DNA of 64,000 bases from Arthrobacter globiformis (GTDB lineage: Bacteria > Actinomycetota > Actinomycetes > Actinomycetales > Micrococcaceae). The position numbers and the translations under genes are program-made. The notes beneath the pieces are model-generated. The model saw only the letters and a program-made list of their open reading frames with translations, did no database searches and was not told the origin of the DNA. Shown one piece after another: positions 24,047-33,444 of the stretch. The number at the start of each line of letters is the position of its first letter. The stretch's first letter is position 1. Location: positions 3,782,001-3,846,000 of the forward strand of contig NZ_JAUSXI010000001.1 in the NCBI RefSeq assembly GCF_030815865.1, in the 5' to 3' direction.

Positions 24047-27000
24047 CTAGCGTCGGACGATTGACCTCAAGAGCCTCAATGCTACCGAGAGCGAGGCCAT
24101 GTCGTCCGCTTCGAGGGCATTGACCTCATCGAACATGCTCTTCGCCCGGCCCAGATGTTCCGCGTTCAGCTGCTCCCAGGCCTTGAGCCTGTCCTCGGCC
24201 GGCGACCCTTCGTCAGTAGAGTCCAGGACCGCCGTCGTCATGTCTGAGACGGTCGAGTAGAGGTCATCGCGCAGAGCGGCACGGGCCAGGGCCTGCCAGC
24301 GGTCCGCCCGGGGCAGGGAACTGATCCGCTCCAGCAGGGAGTCCACGTGGAACCGGTTGAACACCGTGTAGTAGACGTTGGCGATGTCCTCCACCGGCTC
24401 CTTGCGGCTGTGCGCGATTTTTGCGATGTCAAGCAGGACAAAGCTCTCGAACAGCTCTGCCCAGCGGTGGCCCAGGTCCTCGGGCACGCCCCACGACCGC
24501 GCCTTCTCAAGCCATGAGGCAACGCGCTCGCGGTCCTCACCGCGCAGGTAGTCCAGCAGCCGGGCCCGCATCGGTTCCATCGGCGGCTGGAACTCGGCGA
24601 CGATGTCGGCGATGGGCCGCGACGCGCTGCCCTGGGCAAGGACCCAGCGCACCGAACGGTCCAGCAGTCGCCGGACATCGAGATGGACGGTGCTCCAGTG
24701 CTCAGTGGGGAACGAAGCAGGCAGGTCGTTGAGCTCGGACACCATGACATCGAGCTCGTAAATTTCCCGCAGTGCCACGAACGCCTTGGCCACAGCTACC
24801 TCGCTCGCCGAGGTCTCCTCCATGGTTCGGAAGGCAAAGGTGATGCCGCCCAGGTTGATCATGTCGTTGGCCACGACCGTTGCGATGATTTCCCGGCGCA
24901 ACGGATGGGTGTCCAGTTCGGCGTCGAATTTCTCCCGGAGCTGGACCGGGAAGTACTGCCGGAGCGTCGCGCGGAACCACGGGTCGTCTGCCAGGTCGCT
25001 GTCGCGCAGGGCCGTCGCCAGTTCGATCTTGGCGTAGGCGGCCAGCACGGACAGTTCGGGTGAGGTGAGCCCCTGCCCCTGCTCCAGCCGTTCGCGCAGG
25101 ACCGCGGTGGACGGCAGTGCCTCCAGCTCCCGGTTCAGGTCCGCCGTCTTCTCCAGCCAGTCCATCAGCCGCTCGTAGCTCGGACTCCATTCCGCGACCT
25201 TCTGGCGGTCGTTCAGCAGCAGAATGTTCTGGTCGATGTTGTCTTCCAGGACCAGCCGCCCCACTTCGTCGGTCATCGCCGCGAGGAAGTCGGAGCGCTC
25301 GGCGGCGTCGAGCTTGCCGGCAGCCACCATCCGGTCCACGAAGATCTTGATGTTGACCTCGTGGTCAGAGCAGTCGACGCCGGCGGAGTTGTCGATGGCA
25401 TCGGTGTTCAGGATGACGCCCTGCAGCGCCGCTTCGATACGGCCCCGTTGCGTCATGCCGAGGTTTCCGCCCTCGCCCACAACCTTGACCCGAAGGTCCC
25501 GGCCATCCACCCGGATGGCATCGTTGGACTTGTCACCCACCATGGCGTGCGTCTCAAAACTGGCCTTCACATAGGTGCCGATGCCGCCGTTGTAAAGCAG
25601 GTCCGCGGGTGCGAGCAGGATGGCGCGCAGGAGTTCGGGCGGGCTGAGCTGCGTCGTGTCCTCGGGCAAGCCCAACGCGGACCGGACCTGAGTCGAGACC
25701 GGAATCGACTTGGCCTGCCGCGGGTAGACCCCGCCGCCTTCGCTGATCAGGCTCTTGTCATAGTCGTCCCACGACGACCGGGGCAGCTCGAACAGCCGCT
25801 GCCGTTCCGTGAAGGAGGTCGCCTCGTCCGGGTTCGGATCGAGGAAAATGTGCCGGTGGTCGAACGCCGCGAGCAGCCGGATGTGCTTGGACAGGAGCAT
25901 TCCGTTGCCGAAGACGTCTCCGGACATGTCACCGACACCGACCACGGTGAAGGGCTCGGACTGCGTGTCCAGGTCCAGCTCGCTGAAGTGCCGCTTGACC
26001 GACTCCCAGGCACCCCGGGCGGTGATGCCCATGGCCTTGTGGTCATATCCCACCGAACCGCCGGAGGCGAAGGCGTCGCCCAGCCAGAATCCGTAGTCCG
26101 CGGCCAGTCCGTTCGCAATGTCTGAGAAGGATGCGGTGCCCTTGTCCGCTGCGACCACCAGGTAGGAGTCGTCGCCGTCGTGCCGTACAACGCTCGACGG
26201 CGGGACGAGCCGTTCGCCATCGGCTTCCGTAACGAGGTTGTCCGTGATGTCCAGCAGTCCGCGGATAAACGTCTTGTAGCTTTCGACGCCCTCCGCCATC
26301 CAGGCCGACCTGTCCTTGGCGGGATCCGGCAGCCGCTTGGCGAAGAACCCGCCCTTTGCGCCCGTCGGAACGATCACGGCATTCTTGACCGTCTGCGCCT
26401 TGACCAGACCCAGAATCTCCGTCCGGAAGTCTTCCCGCCGGTCCGACCAGCGGAGCCCGCCGCGGGCCACCTTGCCGAAGCGCAGGTGAACGCCCTCGAC
26501 CCGGGGAGAGTAAACCCAGATCTCGAACATGGGCCGCGGGAAAGGCAGCCCTTCGATGGCTGCGGGGTTGAGCTTGAAGCTCAGGTGCGGCTTGTCCTGG
26601 TAAAAGTTGGTACGCAGCGTTGATTCGATCAGGTTTGTGAACGTCCGCACCACGCGGTCGGCGTCCAGCGTGGCGACGTCGTCGATCGATGCCGCCAGCT
26701 GGGCGCGGACGGCCGCCTGCTTCTTCGTGCGCTCGGCCTCGGGCAGGCTGGGATCGAAGCGTGCCTCGAACAGGGCAATGAGTCCGAGGGTGACCTCCGG
26801 ATTGGCCAGCAGCGTATCGGCCATGAACTCAAACGAGTTGGTGTTTCCCATTTGCCGCATGTACTTGGCGTAGGCCCGCAGCACGATGACCTGCCGCCAC
26901 GTCATGCCCTCGCGAAGCACCAGCCGGTCAAAACTGTCGGATTCGACAGCGCCGGAAACCGCCGCCCCGAAGGAATCCGCCAGCAGCCGGCCCGTGGACA

Positions 27001-28906
27001 CCGGGTCCACCCCGGCCGGGTACTTCAGTCCGAGGTCGTAAAGGAAGAAGTCCCGGCGGTCGGCGGTCTCGATCTCGAACGGCCGCTCGTCCAGCACCTC
27101 CAGCCCAAGGTTGTGGAAATAGGGAAGGATCTGGCTCAGGCTCTTCGGCTCCAGCATGTACAGCTTGACCCTGGCGTCCTCCTCGAGGGTTGCACCGGCG
27201 CCTTCGGGAAGATAGACATGGACTCCCGGCCGTTCCTGCCGGGCGCCAACAGTTCGCTCGGCCTCGGCCCCGTACTGTTCAAACCGGGCGATGTCCTCGA
27301 GGGCATCTTCGATTTCGTAGTCGACGCGGTAGCCCGCTGGGAAAGCCTCGGCCCAGATGGCCGCCAGTTCATTGGCGCCGTCGTCGGCGCTGCGCTCGCG
27401 GAGTACCTCGGTGATCCCTTCACTCCAGGACCGGGCAGCGCGTACGAGCCGCTTTTCCAGCGCATCGGTGTTGACGTGGCTGACGTCCTCGCCCTTGGGC
27501 AGGCGGATGCGGAAGAACAGGCGGGCGAGGGCTGATTCGGTCATCCTCGCTTCAAAGTCGATGGACTCAGCGTGGAACGTCTCGCGGAGTTCCTGTTCGA
27601 TCCTCAGTCGGACGTTGGTGGTGTACCGGTCACGAGGGAGGTAGACGACGGCGGACATGAACCGTCCGTAGATATCCGGCCGGAGGAACAGCCGGGTCCG
27701 GCGCCGTTCCTGAAGCCGCTGGATTCCCGCTGCCGTCGCGGCAAGGTCGGGAATTTCAATTTGGAAGAGCTCGTCACGGGGGTACGTTTCCAGGATGCCC
27801 AGCAGGTCCTTGCCGGAATGCGAGTCCGGCGGAAACCCGGCACCGCGCAGCACGGCCTCGACCTTTTCCCGCACGATCGGGATATTGCGCACCGAGTCGG
27901 TGTACGCGCTGGTGGCAAACAGTCCGATGAAACGCTGCTCGCCGTTGACATTGCCCGCGGCATCGAAGCTTTTCACGCCGATGTAGTCCAGGTATGCAGG
28001 CCGGTGTACCGTCGAGCGGGAATTGGCTTTGGTGACGACCAGGGCACGCTTTTCCCGGGCCTTGCGTCTGCCCGCGTCGGTCAGATGCTGCACCTGACGG
28101 GTGTCGTGGTGCGCCCGCAGCAGGCCGAGGCCGCTGTCCTCGCGGAGCTCCAGGACATCCTCGCCCTCTTCGTTGACCAGGTCATATTCCCGGTAGCCGA
28201 GGAACGTAAAGTTGCCCTCGTCGAGCCAGCGGAGCAAGTCCTGGGCCTGGCGCAGCTCAGCGATCTGAGCCGGGTGCGCCACCTTGTCCAAGTGCTGGGC
28301 GATCTGCATTGCCTTGTTGCGCATTTTCGGCCAGTCTTCAACGGCGGCCCTAACGTCTCCGAGGACGCGTTCCAGCCCTACCTGCAGCTGCTCAGCGGCT
28401 TCGTCACTGGCGCGGCCGATCTCGACGGCGATCCAGGATTCCATGTGGGACGCGTTGTCGCCCTGGGCGATCAGGTGGGACAGGACGGGCAGCGCCGCGG
28501 TGTCGCCGCTGGAAATTCCAATGCTGGAGGGGACCCTGTCCACCTTGACGAGTTCGTTGGTTTCGCGGTTGCGCGTGACCACGAACATGGGGTGCTGCAC
28601 GAGGTGAATGGCCGAATTCTGCCGTACCAGCTCAGCGTTGACTGAATCCACCAGGAAAGGCATGTCGTCGGTGACGATGTACACAACGCTGCGGTCGCCC
28701 TCCGGAACGATCGAAATGTTGGCGCTCCCCGGCCGGCGTTCAAAACCCACTGCGCGGTGGGTCTCAGCCCGCGCTGTCAGCACCTCGTGCGGGTAAGCGC
28801 GCGCGTCCTCCTCCGCCAGATGCTCGTAGTAGTCCGCAAAGAAGCCTTCTTCGGCTCCGATTGAACGGGACTGATCCTCCACGCTGGACCCAGACGACAT
28901 CGACAC
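24047..28906 (-). CDS. gdh: NAD-specific glutamate dehydrogenase, 180-kDa class
   Basis: This 1619-residue protein matches the large NAD-GDH class (Rv2476c, Streptomyces clavuligerus GDH). A long N-terminal regulatory part includes ACT-like segments such as VYIVTDDMPFLVDSVNAELV. The catalytic domain at ~750-1150 has KVARGGLRWSDRREDFRTEI, GAKGGFFAKRLPDP and the NAD-site stretch GVGDMSGDVFGNGML. A helical C-terminal region follows. It deaminates L-glutamate to 2-oxoglutarate in the cytosol, linking nitrogen and TCA metabolism; in mycobacteria it is controlled by GarA. GTG 28906 or ATG 28900 may be the start, since both follow GGAGG. It is transcribed alone, 34 bp upstream of pdtaS. Confidence 0.95.
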   Translation of the reverse strand: MSMSSGSSVEDQSRSIGAEEGFFADYYEHLAEEDARAYPHEVLTARAETHRAVGFERRPGSANISIVPEGDRSVVYIVTDDMPFLVDSVNAELVRQNSAIHLVQHPMFVVTRNRETNELVKVDRVPSSIGISSGDTAALPVLSHLIAQGDNASHMESWIAVEIGRASDEAAEQLQVGLERVLGDVRAAVEDWPKMRNKAMQIAQHLDKVAHPAQIAELRQAQDLLRWLDEGNFTFLGYREYDLVNEEGEDVLELREDSGLGLLRAHHDTRQVQHLTDAGRRKAREKRALVVTKANSRSTVHRPAYLDYIGVKSFDAAGNVNGEQRFIGLFATSAYTDSVRNIPIVREKVEAVLRGAGFPPDSHSGKDLLGILETYPRDELFQIEIPDLAATAAGIQRLQERRRTRLFLRPDIYGRFMSAVVYLPRDRYTTNVRLRIEQELRETFHAESIDFEARMTESALARLFFRIRLPKGEDVSHVNTDALEKRLVRAARSWSEGITEVLRERSADDGANELAAIWAEAFPAGYRVDYEIEDALEDIARFEQYGAEAERTVGARQERPGVHVYLPEGAGATLEEDARVKLYMLEPKSLSQILPYFHNLGLEVLDERPFEIETADRRDFFLYDLGLKYPAGVDPVSTGRLLADSFGAAVSGAVESDSFDRLVLREGMTWRQVIVLRAYAKYMRQMGNTNSFEFMADTLLANPEVTLGLIALFEARFDPSLPEAERTKKQAAVRAQLAASIDDVATLDADRVVRTFTNLIESTLRTNFYQDKPHLSFKLNPAAIEGLPFPRPMFEIWVYSPRVEGVHLRFGKVARGGLRWSDRREDFRTEILGLVKAQTVKNAVIVPTGAKGGFFAKRLPDPAKDRSAWMAEGVESYKTFIRGLLDITDNLVTEADGERLVPPSSVVRHDGDDSYLVVAADKGTASFSDIANGLAADYGFWLGDAFASGGSVGYDHKAMGITARGAWESVKRHFSELDLDTQSEPFTVVGVGDMSGDVFGNGMLLSKHIRLLAAFDHRHIFLDPNPDEATSFTERQRLFELPRSSWDDYDKSLISEGGGVYPRQAKSIPVSTQVRSALGLPEDTTQLSPPELLRAILLAPADLLYNGGIGTYVKASFETHAMVGDKSNDAIRVDGRDLRVKVVGEGGNLGMTQRGRIEAALQGVILNTDAIDNSAGVDCSDHEVNIKIFVDRMVAAGKLDAAERSDFLAAMTDEVGRLVLEDNIDQNILLLNDRQKVAEWSPSYERLMDWLEKTADLNRELEALPSTAVLRERLEQGQGLTSPELSVLAAYAKIELATALRDSDLADDPWFRATLRQYFPVQLREKFDAELDTHPLRREIIATVVANDMINLGGITFAFRTMEETSASEVAVAKAFVALREIYELDVMVSELNDLPASFPTEHWSTVHLDVRRLLDRSVRWVLAQGSASRPIADIVAEFQPPMEPMRARLLDYLRGEDRERVASWLEKARSWGVPEDLGHRWAELFESFVLLDIAKIAHSRKEPVEDIANVYYTVFNRFHVDSLLERISSLPRADRWQALARAALRDDLYSTVSDMTTAVLDSTDEGSPAEDRLKAWEQLNAEHLGRAKSMFDEVNALEADDMASLSVALRLLRSIVRR

Positions 28907-28958
28907 ACGCCTCCATCACACAGTTTGCGGCTGCTTCCTTGCAGCCCTCACCGTGAGC

Positions 28959-30287
28959 CTAGCCCGTCAGCCGGCGCCCTGCTGTGGAGGAGAACACAGA
29001 AGATCGGCGCTTTTGCTGGGCAGGTGCACAAACCAATTCCGCAATCGCCGACCGAAGTCGGGAGTCCGGTGCCGATTCCAGCAATAACGACCCCGATAGC
29101 AGCGCGGCGTCTGTTGCGCCAGGGTCCCACGGGAGGAAGGCTTTAATGCTCGCCGACGGGCCGAACCGGTCCCACGCCTCGCGGAGCTGACGTTCCGGTG
29201 AACGGCCTACAGCCGAGGCCCGCACTTTGTTGAGCACCACCTCGGGGCTGATCCCCGGCACTGAACCTTCCAGTTCCGCCAGCCCCCTGACCAGGCGGGG
29301 AACACCGACCGGATCCGCGGAGCCAACCGCGATCACGGTATCGGCCATCTCAAGGCTCCTGAGCGTCGCGGCGTTGCGTCGCGGTGCCATGGTGTCGAAG
29401 CTCAGCTCCTCGTCGGCCTCAAGGCAGAAGCCGGCGTCGATCACGATGAAGTCGGCCACTTCCCGCGCCCGGTCCAAAACAAGCGCCAGCGCGGCCGCCC
29501 GCAGCTCGGTCCAGCGGTCGGCTCGGGTAATTCCGGTCAGAACCCGGAAAGTCCCGGCCATGGCAGTAACCGGTACGGCGACGCGGAGCAGTGCTTCCCG
29601 GTCCAGGAGGCCCTGGTCGGCGAGCCGGCAGGCCTGCGCCAAACCCGCCGCTTCGTCCAGGAGCCCGAGGACGCCGGCGACGCTGGCCCCGTAGCTGTCA
29701 GCGTCGACCAGCAGGACGGACTTGCCTTCCGCAGCCAGCTCCCCCGCGACGTTGACGGCAATCAGGGTTCTGCCGGGTGCACCGGCCGGCCCCCACACCG
29801 CAAGGACCCTGCCGGTTCCGACAAGAGCAGGCTCCGATTCGGCGTCGGCAGCCTCCGGGCGCAGGGCCGCGCCGGCGTCCGCGAATCCCGTGCTGTAACC
29901 GGGACCGGCGCCGGGAGTCAGCCCTGCCGGGCTCAAGCCTGCATGCCTGCTGACGGCGTCGGCAATACTCTCCGCCAGTGCTGTGGATTCGACGGTCGAA
30001 GGCGCCGCCGTGACTCCGATCCCGCGGAGCCTCAACCGCTCCTCAGGGCTGTCGGTCAGGGCAATGATCGCTACGCCTACTACGGCGAGCCTGTCCACCA
30101 GCGAGGCAGTCAAGTCCTGACTTCCCTCGGCAACAACAGCCGCCCGGGCCAGCCCGCTCTGGCAGGCAGCCAGCAGTTCTGCCAGCTCCGCGCAGCGCCG
30201 GACTACTGTGACGGGACCGTGGAGCCGCTCCAGTCCGCCCACCAGATCTTCCTGCGACTCACCGACCGTGACAACCGGAATGCTCAC
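28959..30287 (-). CDS. CpaE/MinD-like ATPase with atypical P-loop
   Basis: The 442-residue protein has an N-terminal receiver-like region (SIPVVTVGES to ~110), a variable linker, and a ParA/MinD-type nucleotide-binding domain from ~160. That domain has VLAVWGPAGAPGRTLIAVNV, SVLLVDADSYGASVAGVLG and FIVIDAGFCLE. The deviant Walker A reads GPAGAPGRT with Arg in place of the usual Lys. The order resembles CpaE/TadZ, the pilus-localising ATPase of Flp/Tad systems. The GTG at 30287 overlaps the stop of the upstream SAF-domain gene (GTGA), so it is preferred to an earlier start at 30311. No TadA, TadB/C, prepilin or secretin gene is nearby, so pilus function is uncertain. Confidence 0.75.
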   Translation of the reverse strand: MSIPVVTVGESQEDLVGGLERLHGPVTVVRRCAELAELLAACQSGLARAAVVAEGSQDLTASLVDRLAVVGVAIIALTDSPEERLRLRGIGVTAAPSTVESTALAESIADAVSRHAGLSPAGLTPGAGPGYSTGFADAGAALRPEAADAESEPALVGTGRVLAVWGPAGAPGRTLIAVNVAGELAAEGKSVLLVDADSYGASVAGVLGLLDEAAGLAQACRLADQGLLDREALLRVAVPVTAMAGTFRVLTGITRADRWTELRAAALALVLDRAREVADFIVIDAGFCLEADEELSFDTMAPRRNAATLRSLEMADTVIAVGSADPVGVPRLVRGLAELEGSVPGISPEVVLNKVRASAVGRSPERQLREAWDRFGPSASIKAFLPWDPGATDAALLSGSLLLESAPDSRLRSAIAELVCAPAQQKRRSSVFSSTAGRRLTG

Positions 30288-30928
30288 TTGGCGGCCCCGC
30301 CGGGATTCCACACCACGGAGATTTTGGCCTCGTTCGCCTGCGCGCCGAGGAGGGAAGGCATCTGCTCATCCCCGACCAGGACCATCATGACCGTGGATTT
30401 CGAAGCGCCAAGGGCGGTGGATCCTTGTGAGACCTCCGCGATTTCCGCGCCCGGGAGCAGCAGCTTCGGTTCGGCAAAACCGTTCCGGGCGTCGGGCATG
30501 GAGACCCAGACGTCGACCCGGGTGCCCGCTACAGCCTGCTCCGGCAAGGCCTCCTGAACCGTGACGGCCACGGGTTTACGGTCCAGGGCGTCGACACTGC
30601 CCAGGCTTTCACGGGGAACCAACTGGTCCTTGGCAATCCGCTGAACGGCCACCTGGTCTTCGGGGACGCCTGACGCCGCTGTGACGTAGTGTGCTTCAAC
30701 GTCGCCCAGGCGCACCTTGACCCGGCTGATGTTGTCAGGGGTGAGTTTCTGACCGACTGCGATTACCTCACGGGCGGCAAACACCTCTGTGGTCCGGTCC
30801 GCGCTGCCGACGAGTGCAACGACTCCGACAACAGAGGCGAGGACAAGGAGCACGCCCACCAGAAGCCTCGGGTCCTTCCAGGAAGGCTTCTTTAGACGGG
30901 CTCCGGTGGCCACCGTGCTTGCACTCAT
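30284..30928 (-). CDS. SAF-domain membrane-anchored protein (CpaB/FlgA-like)
   Basis: The 214-residue protein has a short cytoplasmic N-terminus and one membrane helix, LLVGVLLVLASVVGVVALVG (~24-43). An SAF domain follows (VFAAREVIAVGQKLTPDNIS, ~50-115), then a C-terminal beta-rich part. This is the layout of CpaB/RcpC, the periplasmic Tad-pilus assembly protein, though actinobacterial homologues are also found without pili. A reading frame extends to 31273, but the ATG at 30928 follows GGGGGAG and yields the clean membrane anchor. It is coupled to the CpaE-like ATPase downstream. Confidence 0.75.
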   Translation of the reverse strand: MSASTVATGARLKKPSWKDPRLLVGVLLVLASVVGVVALVGSADRTTEVFAAREVIAVGQKLTPDNISRVKVRLGDVEAHYVTAASGVPEDQVAVQRIAKDQLVPRESLGSVDALDRKPVAVTVQEALPEQAVAGTRVDVWVSMPDARNGFAEPKLLLPGAEIAEVSQGSTALGASKSTVMMVLVGDEQMPSLLGAQANEAKISVVWNPGGAAK

Positions 30929-31081
30929 GCGTACTGCTCCCCCTTGACGCCTAGGCGCTTCAATCGCGCCGGTCATGATTATTGTTACGGCATGCCTGCT
31001 CAATCGGAAAGGTTTTGAGGCAACCAACATCAAACTGTGGATAACGGCATCACCCGCGCCCAACGGTGGCACAATTGGACT

Positions 31082-31297
31082 ATGCCCCGATTCCTCACGC
31101 TTGCAGATGTAGCCGAGCAGCTTCAGATCAATGCACCGGCAGCGTATGCCCTCGTCCGCAGCGGCGAACTGAAGGCAATCCAGGTGGGCGGCCGCGGCCA
31201 GTGGCGGGTCGAGGAAAAGATGCTTGAGCAGTACATCGAAGAACGTTATGCCGAGGCAAGCCGCATTATTCAAGAGGCCAAGTCCAAGTCGGTTTGA
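31082..31297 (+). CDS. BldC-like MerR-type helix-turn-helix protein
   Basis: The 71-residue protein opens PRFLTLADVAEQLQINAPAA and continues YALVRSGELKAIQVGG. This is the excisionase/BldC-type winged HTH in which a single domain binds DNA, often cooperatively on direct repeats. A basic, charged C-terminal helix (VEEKMLEQYIEERY) follows. An upstream in-frame start at 31037 lacks a good ribosome-binding site; ATG 31082 gives the normal domain start. It is divergent from the SAF/CpaE-like pair across 153 bp and may control it (inference). Confidence 0.8.
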   Translation: MPRFLTLADVAEQLQINAPAAYALVRSGELKAIQVGGRGQWRVEEKMLEQYIEERYAEASRIIQEAKSKSV

Positions 31298-31344
31298 GCA
31301 CGGGCGGCTTCCGGACCGGACGCTGGATTCCCTGCAAGGGACGG

Positions 31345-31914
31345 TCAGAGTTTCCCTCCGCGCCGTGAGCGGAGCGCGCCCAGCGCCCGAAACGGGACGG
31401 TAGCCACATCGGCAACCCGGCCAGCCCGGCGGGCTTCTCCTGGCAACGTCATGGCGAGGTCAAAAAAGTCCCGCCCCACCCTGTCAATCACACCCGAGAG
31501 CTGCACATCCGGTGTCCGGCCCGCCATCAGGACGGTGAGTTCAGCCCTGTCCCGCGCCAGCCCCCGCAGCGCGCTGGCAAGGCCCAGTTTCCGGCGCACG
31601 GGGGATGCCTCGCCCACCGCCAACCGCCCGAGTCCGGCGTAGTGGCCCACGGCGGCGTACGGAACAAGCACCTGGTGCGCCGCCTCGTCGATGACCAGGC
31701 TTTCCGACCCCGCATGGCTGAGGGTGCCTGCAAAGACCAGTCCCGAGCTCAGATGAATGCCAATGCGGCATCCCAGGGATCCCCGCAGCCTGTCATCGAG
31801 CGCGATGGCAGCCGTGTCTGCCCGGGAGCGCTCGGCAATCTCGGACTCCAGGCCCAGGACCCCGGCCTCGGCAAGCTGCAGTTCAAGATCCTGAAAGAGT
31901 GCATTCCATCGCAT
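31345..31914 (-). CDS. Conserved hypothetical protein
   Basis: The 189-residue soluble protein, starting MRWNALFQDLELQLAEAGVL, has no signal peptide, membrane helix or catalytic motif that I recognise. The central region (GCRIGIHLSSGLVFAGTLSH, LVIDEAAHQVLVPYAAVGHY) looks like a small beta-barrel, and the C-terminus is basic (RALGALRSRRGGKL). An extended frame to 32031 exists, but the ATG at 31914 matches the usual start of similar actinobacterial proteins. It is convergent with the HTH gene, 47 bp apart, without a clear terminator. Confidence 0.6.
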   Translation of the reverse strand: MRWNALFQDLELQLAEAGVLGLESEIAERSRADTAAIALDDRLRGSLGCRIGIHLSSGLVFAGTLSHAGSESLVIDEAAHQVLVPYAAVGHYAGLGRLAVGEASPVRRKLGLASALRGLARDRAELTVLMAGRTPDVQLSGVIDRVGRDFFDLAMTLPGEARRAGRVADVATVPFRALGALRSRRGGKL

Positions 31915-32072
31915 GGCGACAGCGTAGGCCCGCCCGCGAGGGCGGTCAATTAATCCACAAACTTTCCTATCTCCATAGACAACAGAGATACACCTGCCGC
32001 AAACTTGCTCCATCGGAACCAAACACATCAAAGTTGATCAAACTGCATCAAATGCACTCTTTGGGGGATGTC

Positions 32073-32864
32073 ATGGCGGCAGAAGTACAGCGCCCGGTGG
32101 GGCCAGAAGCGGCCCTGGCGGTCGTCATCCTGGGGCTCGGAGTCTTTCTCGCTTTCACCGGGGCCGGGATCGTCGACCATTGGAGGCGGTCCGCTGCACG
32201 CCAGCAGGCTTTGCAGTTCGATGACCTGATTGGCTTGCTGGCCCTCGCCGCCGGGCTGACAGTCATGGCCTGGTGGCTGCTGTCCCTGGCTACGGCCTTT
32301 GCGTCGGCACTCCTGGACCGGACCGGGCACCATGCCGCCGCCCGCGCCACCGGGCGGTTCACCCCTGTTTTCATGCGCAGGCTGGCGATGGCCGCGGTGG
32401 GCGTGCAGCTTCTCGGCGCACCGCTCGCCCATGCGGATACCTTGTCCGCCGCCGGCTTTTCCTCGAACGGGTCGTCCCTGTCCGCAGCGTGGGCGCCCCT
32501 GGCTGACGGGCGGCCTAGCCTACCCGTCGGCCGCTCCGCGGGCTCCGACCCCACCGAAAGATCCGTCTCGAAAGGCAGCGAACTCCAGCCTCAATGGAAG
32601 CCGCGCGTCCCCGTTGTGGAACCCGGCCTCGTCACCTCATTGCCTGCCAGGGCAACGGCTGAGCCGGCAAGTGCCCGCCGCGAGGTAACCGTCCGGGCCG
32701 GAGAATCACTGTGGACCATCGCTGCACACGAGCTGGGGCCCGGTGCTTCCGAGGTGGATATAGCAGCCCGCTGGCCGCTCTGGTACCAGGCCAACCGGAA
32801 TGTCATCGGAACCGATCCCAACGTCCTTCTCCCGGGCCAGCTCCTCAGCCCCCCGCCGCCGTAG
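32073..32864 (+). CDS. Membrane-associated LysM-domain protein
   Basis: The 263-residue protein has two hydrophobic helices near the N-terminus (ALAVVILGLGVFLAFTGAGI; LIGLLALAAGLTVMAWWLLS) and a third at AMAAVGVQLLGAPLAHA. A Ser/Pro-rich linker follows, then a C-terminal LysM domain (VTVRAGESLWTIAAHELGPG ... ANRNVIGTDPNVLLPGQLL). LysM binds peptidoglycan, so the tail is probably exposed to the wall. The frame is open from 31899; ATG 32073 with GGGGGA six bases upstream was chosen. It lies directly upstream of an Rv3235-family gene, a common actinobacterial pairing. Confidence 0.78.
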   Translation: MAAEVQRPVGPEAALAVVILGLGVFLAFTGAGIVDHWRRSAARQQALQFDDLIGLLALAAGLTVMAWWLLSLATAFASALLDRTGHHAAARATGRFTPVFMRRLAMAAVGVQLLGAPLAHADTLSAAGFSSNGSSLSAAWAPLADGRPSLPVGRSAGSDPTERSVSKGSELQPQWKPRVPVVEPGLVTSLPARATAEPASARREVTVRAGESLWTIAAHELGPGASEVDIAARWPLWYQANRNVIGTDPNVLLPGQLLSPPPP

Positions 32865-32959
32865 GCGGCGTTGGCATGCTTTCCTTTCGCGCCACCGATC
32901 CCGCGGCCGCCGCCCCTCTCGCGGCCTTCCCAAGCCTGCCTCTACCGAAGGACCGAATC

Positions 32960-33388
32960 ATGACTGCAGCAACTCCCATACGGCGTGCAGGAAACGCTGT
33001 TCTTGACCCCGTACCGGCTGCACAAGCCGGCCCGAGAGACGAGGCGCGCCAAATTTGCGCCATCACCAGGGCAACAGTCCAGGCCGCCGTTGAAGTCCTG
33101 GCGGGAACAAGGCCAATCCACCAGCTGGCACGGCGGCTGGATCAGCGCTGCCTCTCCGCGCTCCAGCACCGGGCGGCCCTCACCCGGCGAGTGACTGCCC
33201 GGGCTCCCCGGAAAATGGGGCTGCTCCACCGCAACGCATCAGTCCGCTCGGTCCGCGCATGCGAGGTGACGCCGGACGTGTACGAGGCCAGCGCGGTGGT
33301 GATCGATGAACTACGGGTCCGGGCAGTCGCCGTCCGGCTGGAACGCAGCAAGAACGTCTGGCGCGTCACTGCACTGGAGATTGGCTGA
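32960..33388 (+). CDS. Rv3235-family protein
   Basis: The 142-residue basic protein contains AVEVLAGTRPIHQLARRLDQ early and RSVRACEVTPDVYEASAVV plus VRLERSKNVWRVTALEIG at the end. These are the conserved parts of the Rv3235 family found just before secA in many actinobacteria. Function is unknown; the fold of the C-terminal half resembles NTF2/SnoaL-like SecA-associated segments, but this is inference. ATG 32960 with AAGGA eight bases upstream is chosen; an ATG at 32876 in the same frame would add 28 residues. It is cotranscribed with the LysM gene and is convergent with secA. Confidence 0.72.
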   Translation: MTAATPIRRAGNAVLDPVPAAQAGPRDEARQICAITRATVQAAVEVLAGTRPIHQLARRLDQRCLSALQHRAALTRRVTARAPRKMGLLHRNASVRSVRACEVTPDVYEASAVVIDELRVRAVAVRLERSKNVWRVTALEIG

Positions 33389-33395
33389 CGCCAAA

Positions 33396-33431
33396 AGGAA
33401 GGGACCGGAGCTCCTGCTCCGGTCCCTTCCT
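33396..33431. terminator. Terminator between the Rv3235-family gene and secA
   Basis: A perfect 16-bp stem (33396-33411 with 33416-33431) around the loop TCCT lies 7 bp past the plus-strand stop and 13 bp past the secA stop. On the minus strand the upstream A-run (CCAAAA) becomes a U-tract, so it most likely ends secA and also serves the convergent gene. Confidence 0.8.
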
Positions 33432-33444
33432 GTCATATCCTCTG

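Noticed and set aside
25361..28645. Several long plus-strand frames opposite the glutamate dehydrogenase gene
   Set aside because: All are antisense to conserved GDH blocks and lack start signals or domains.
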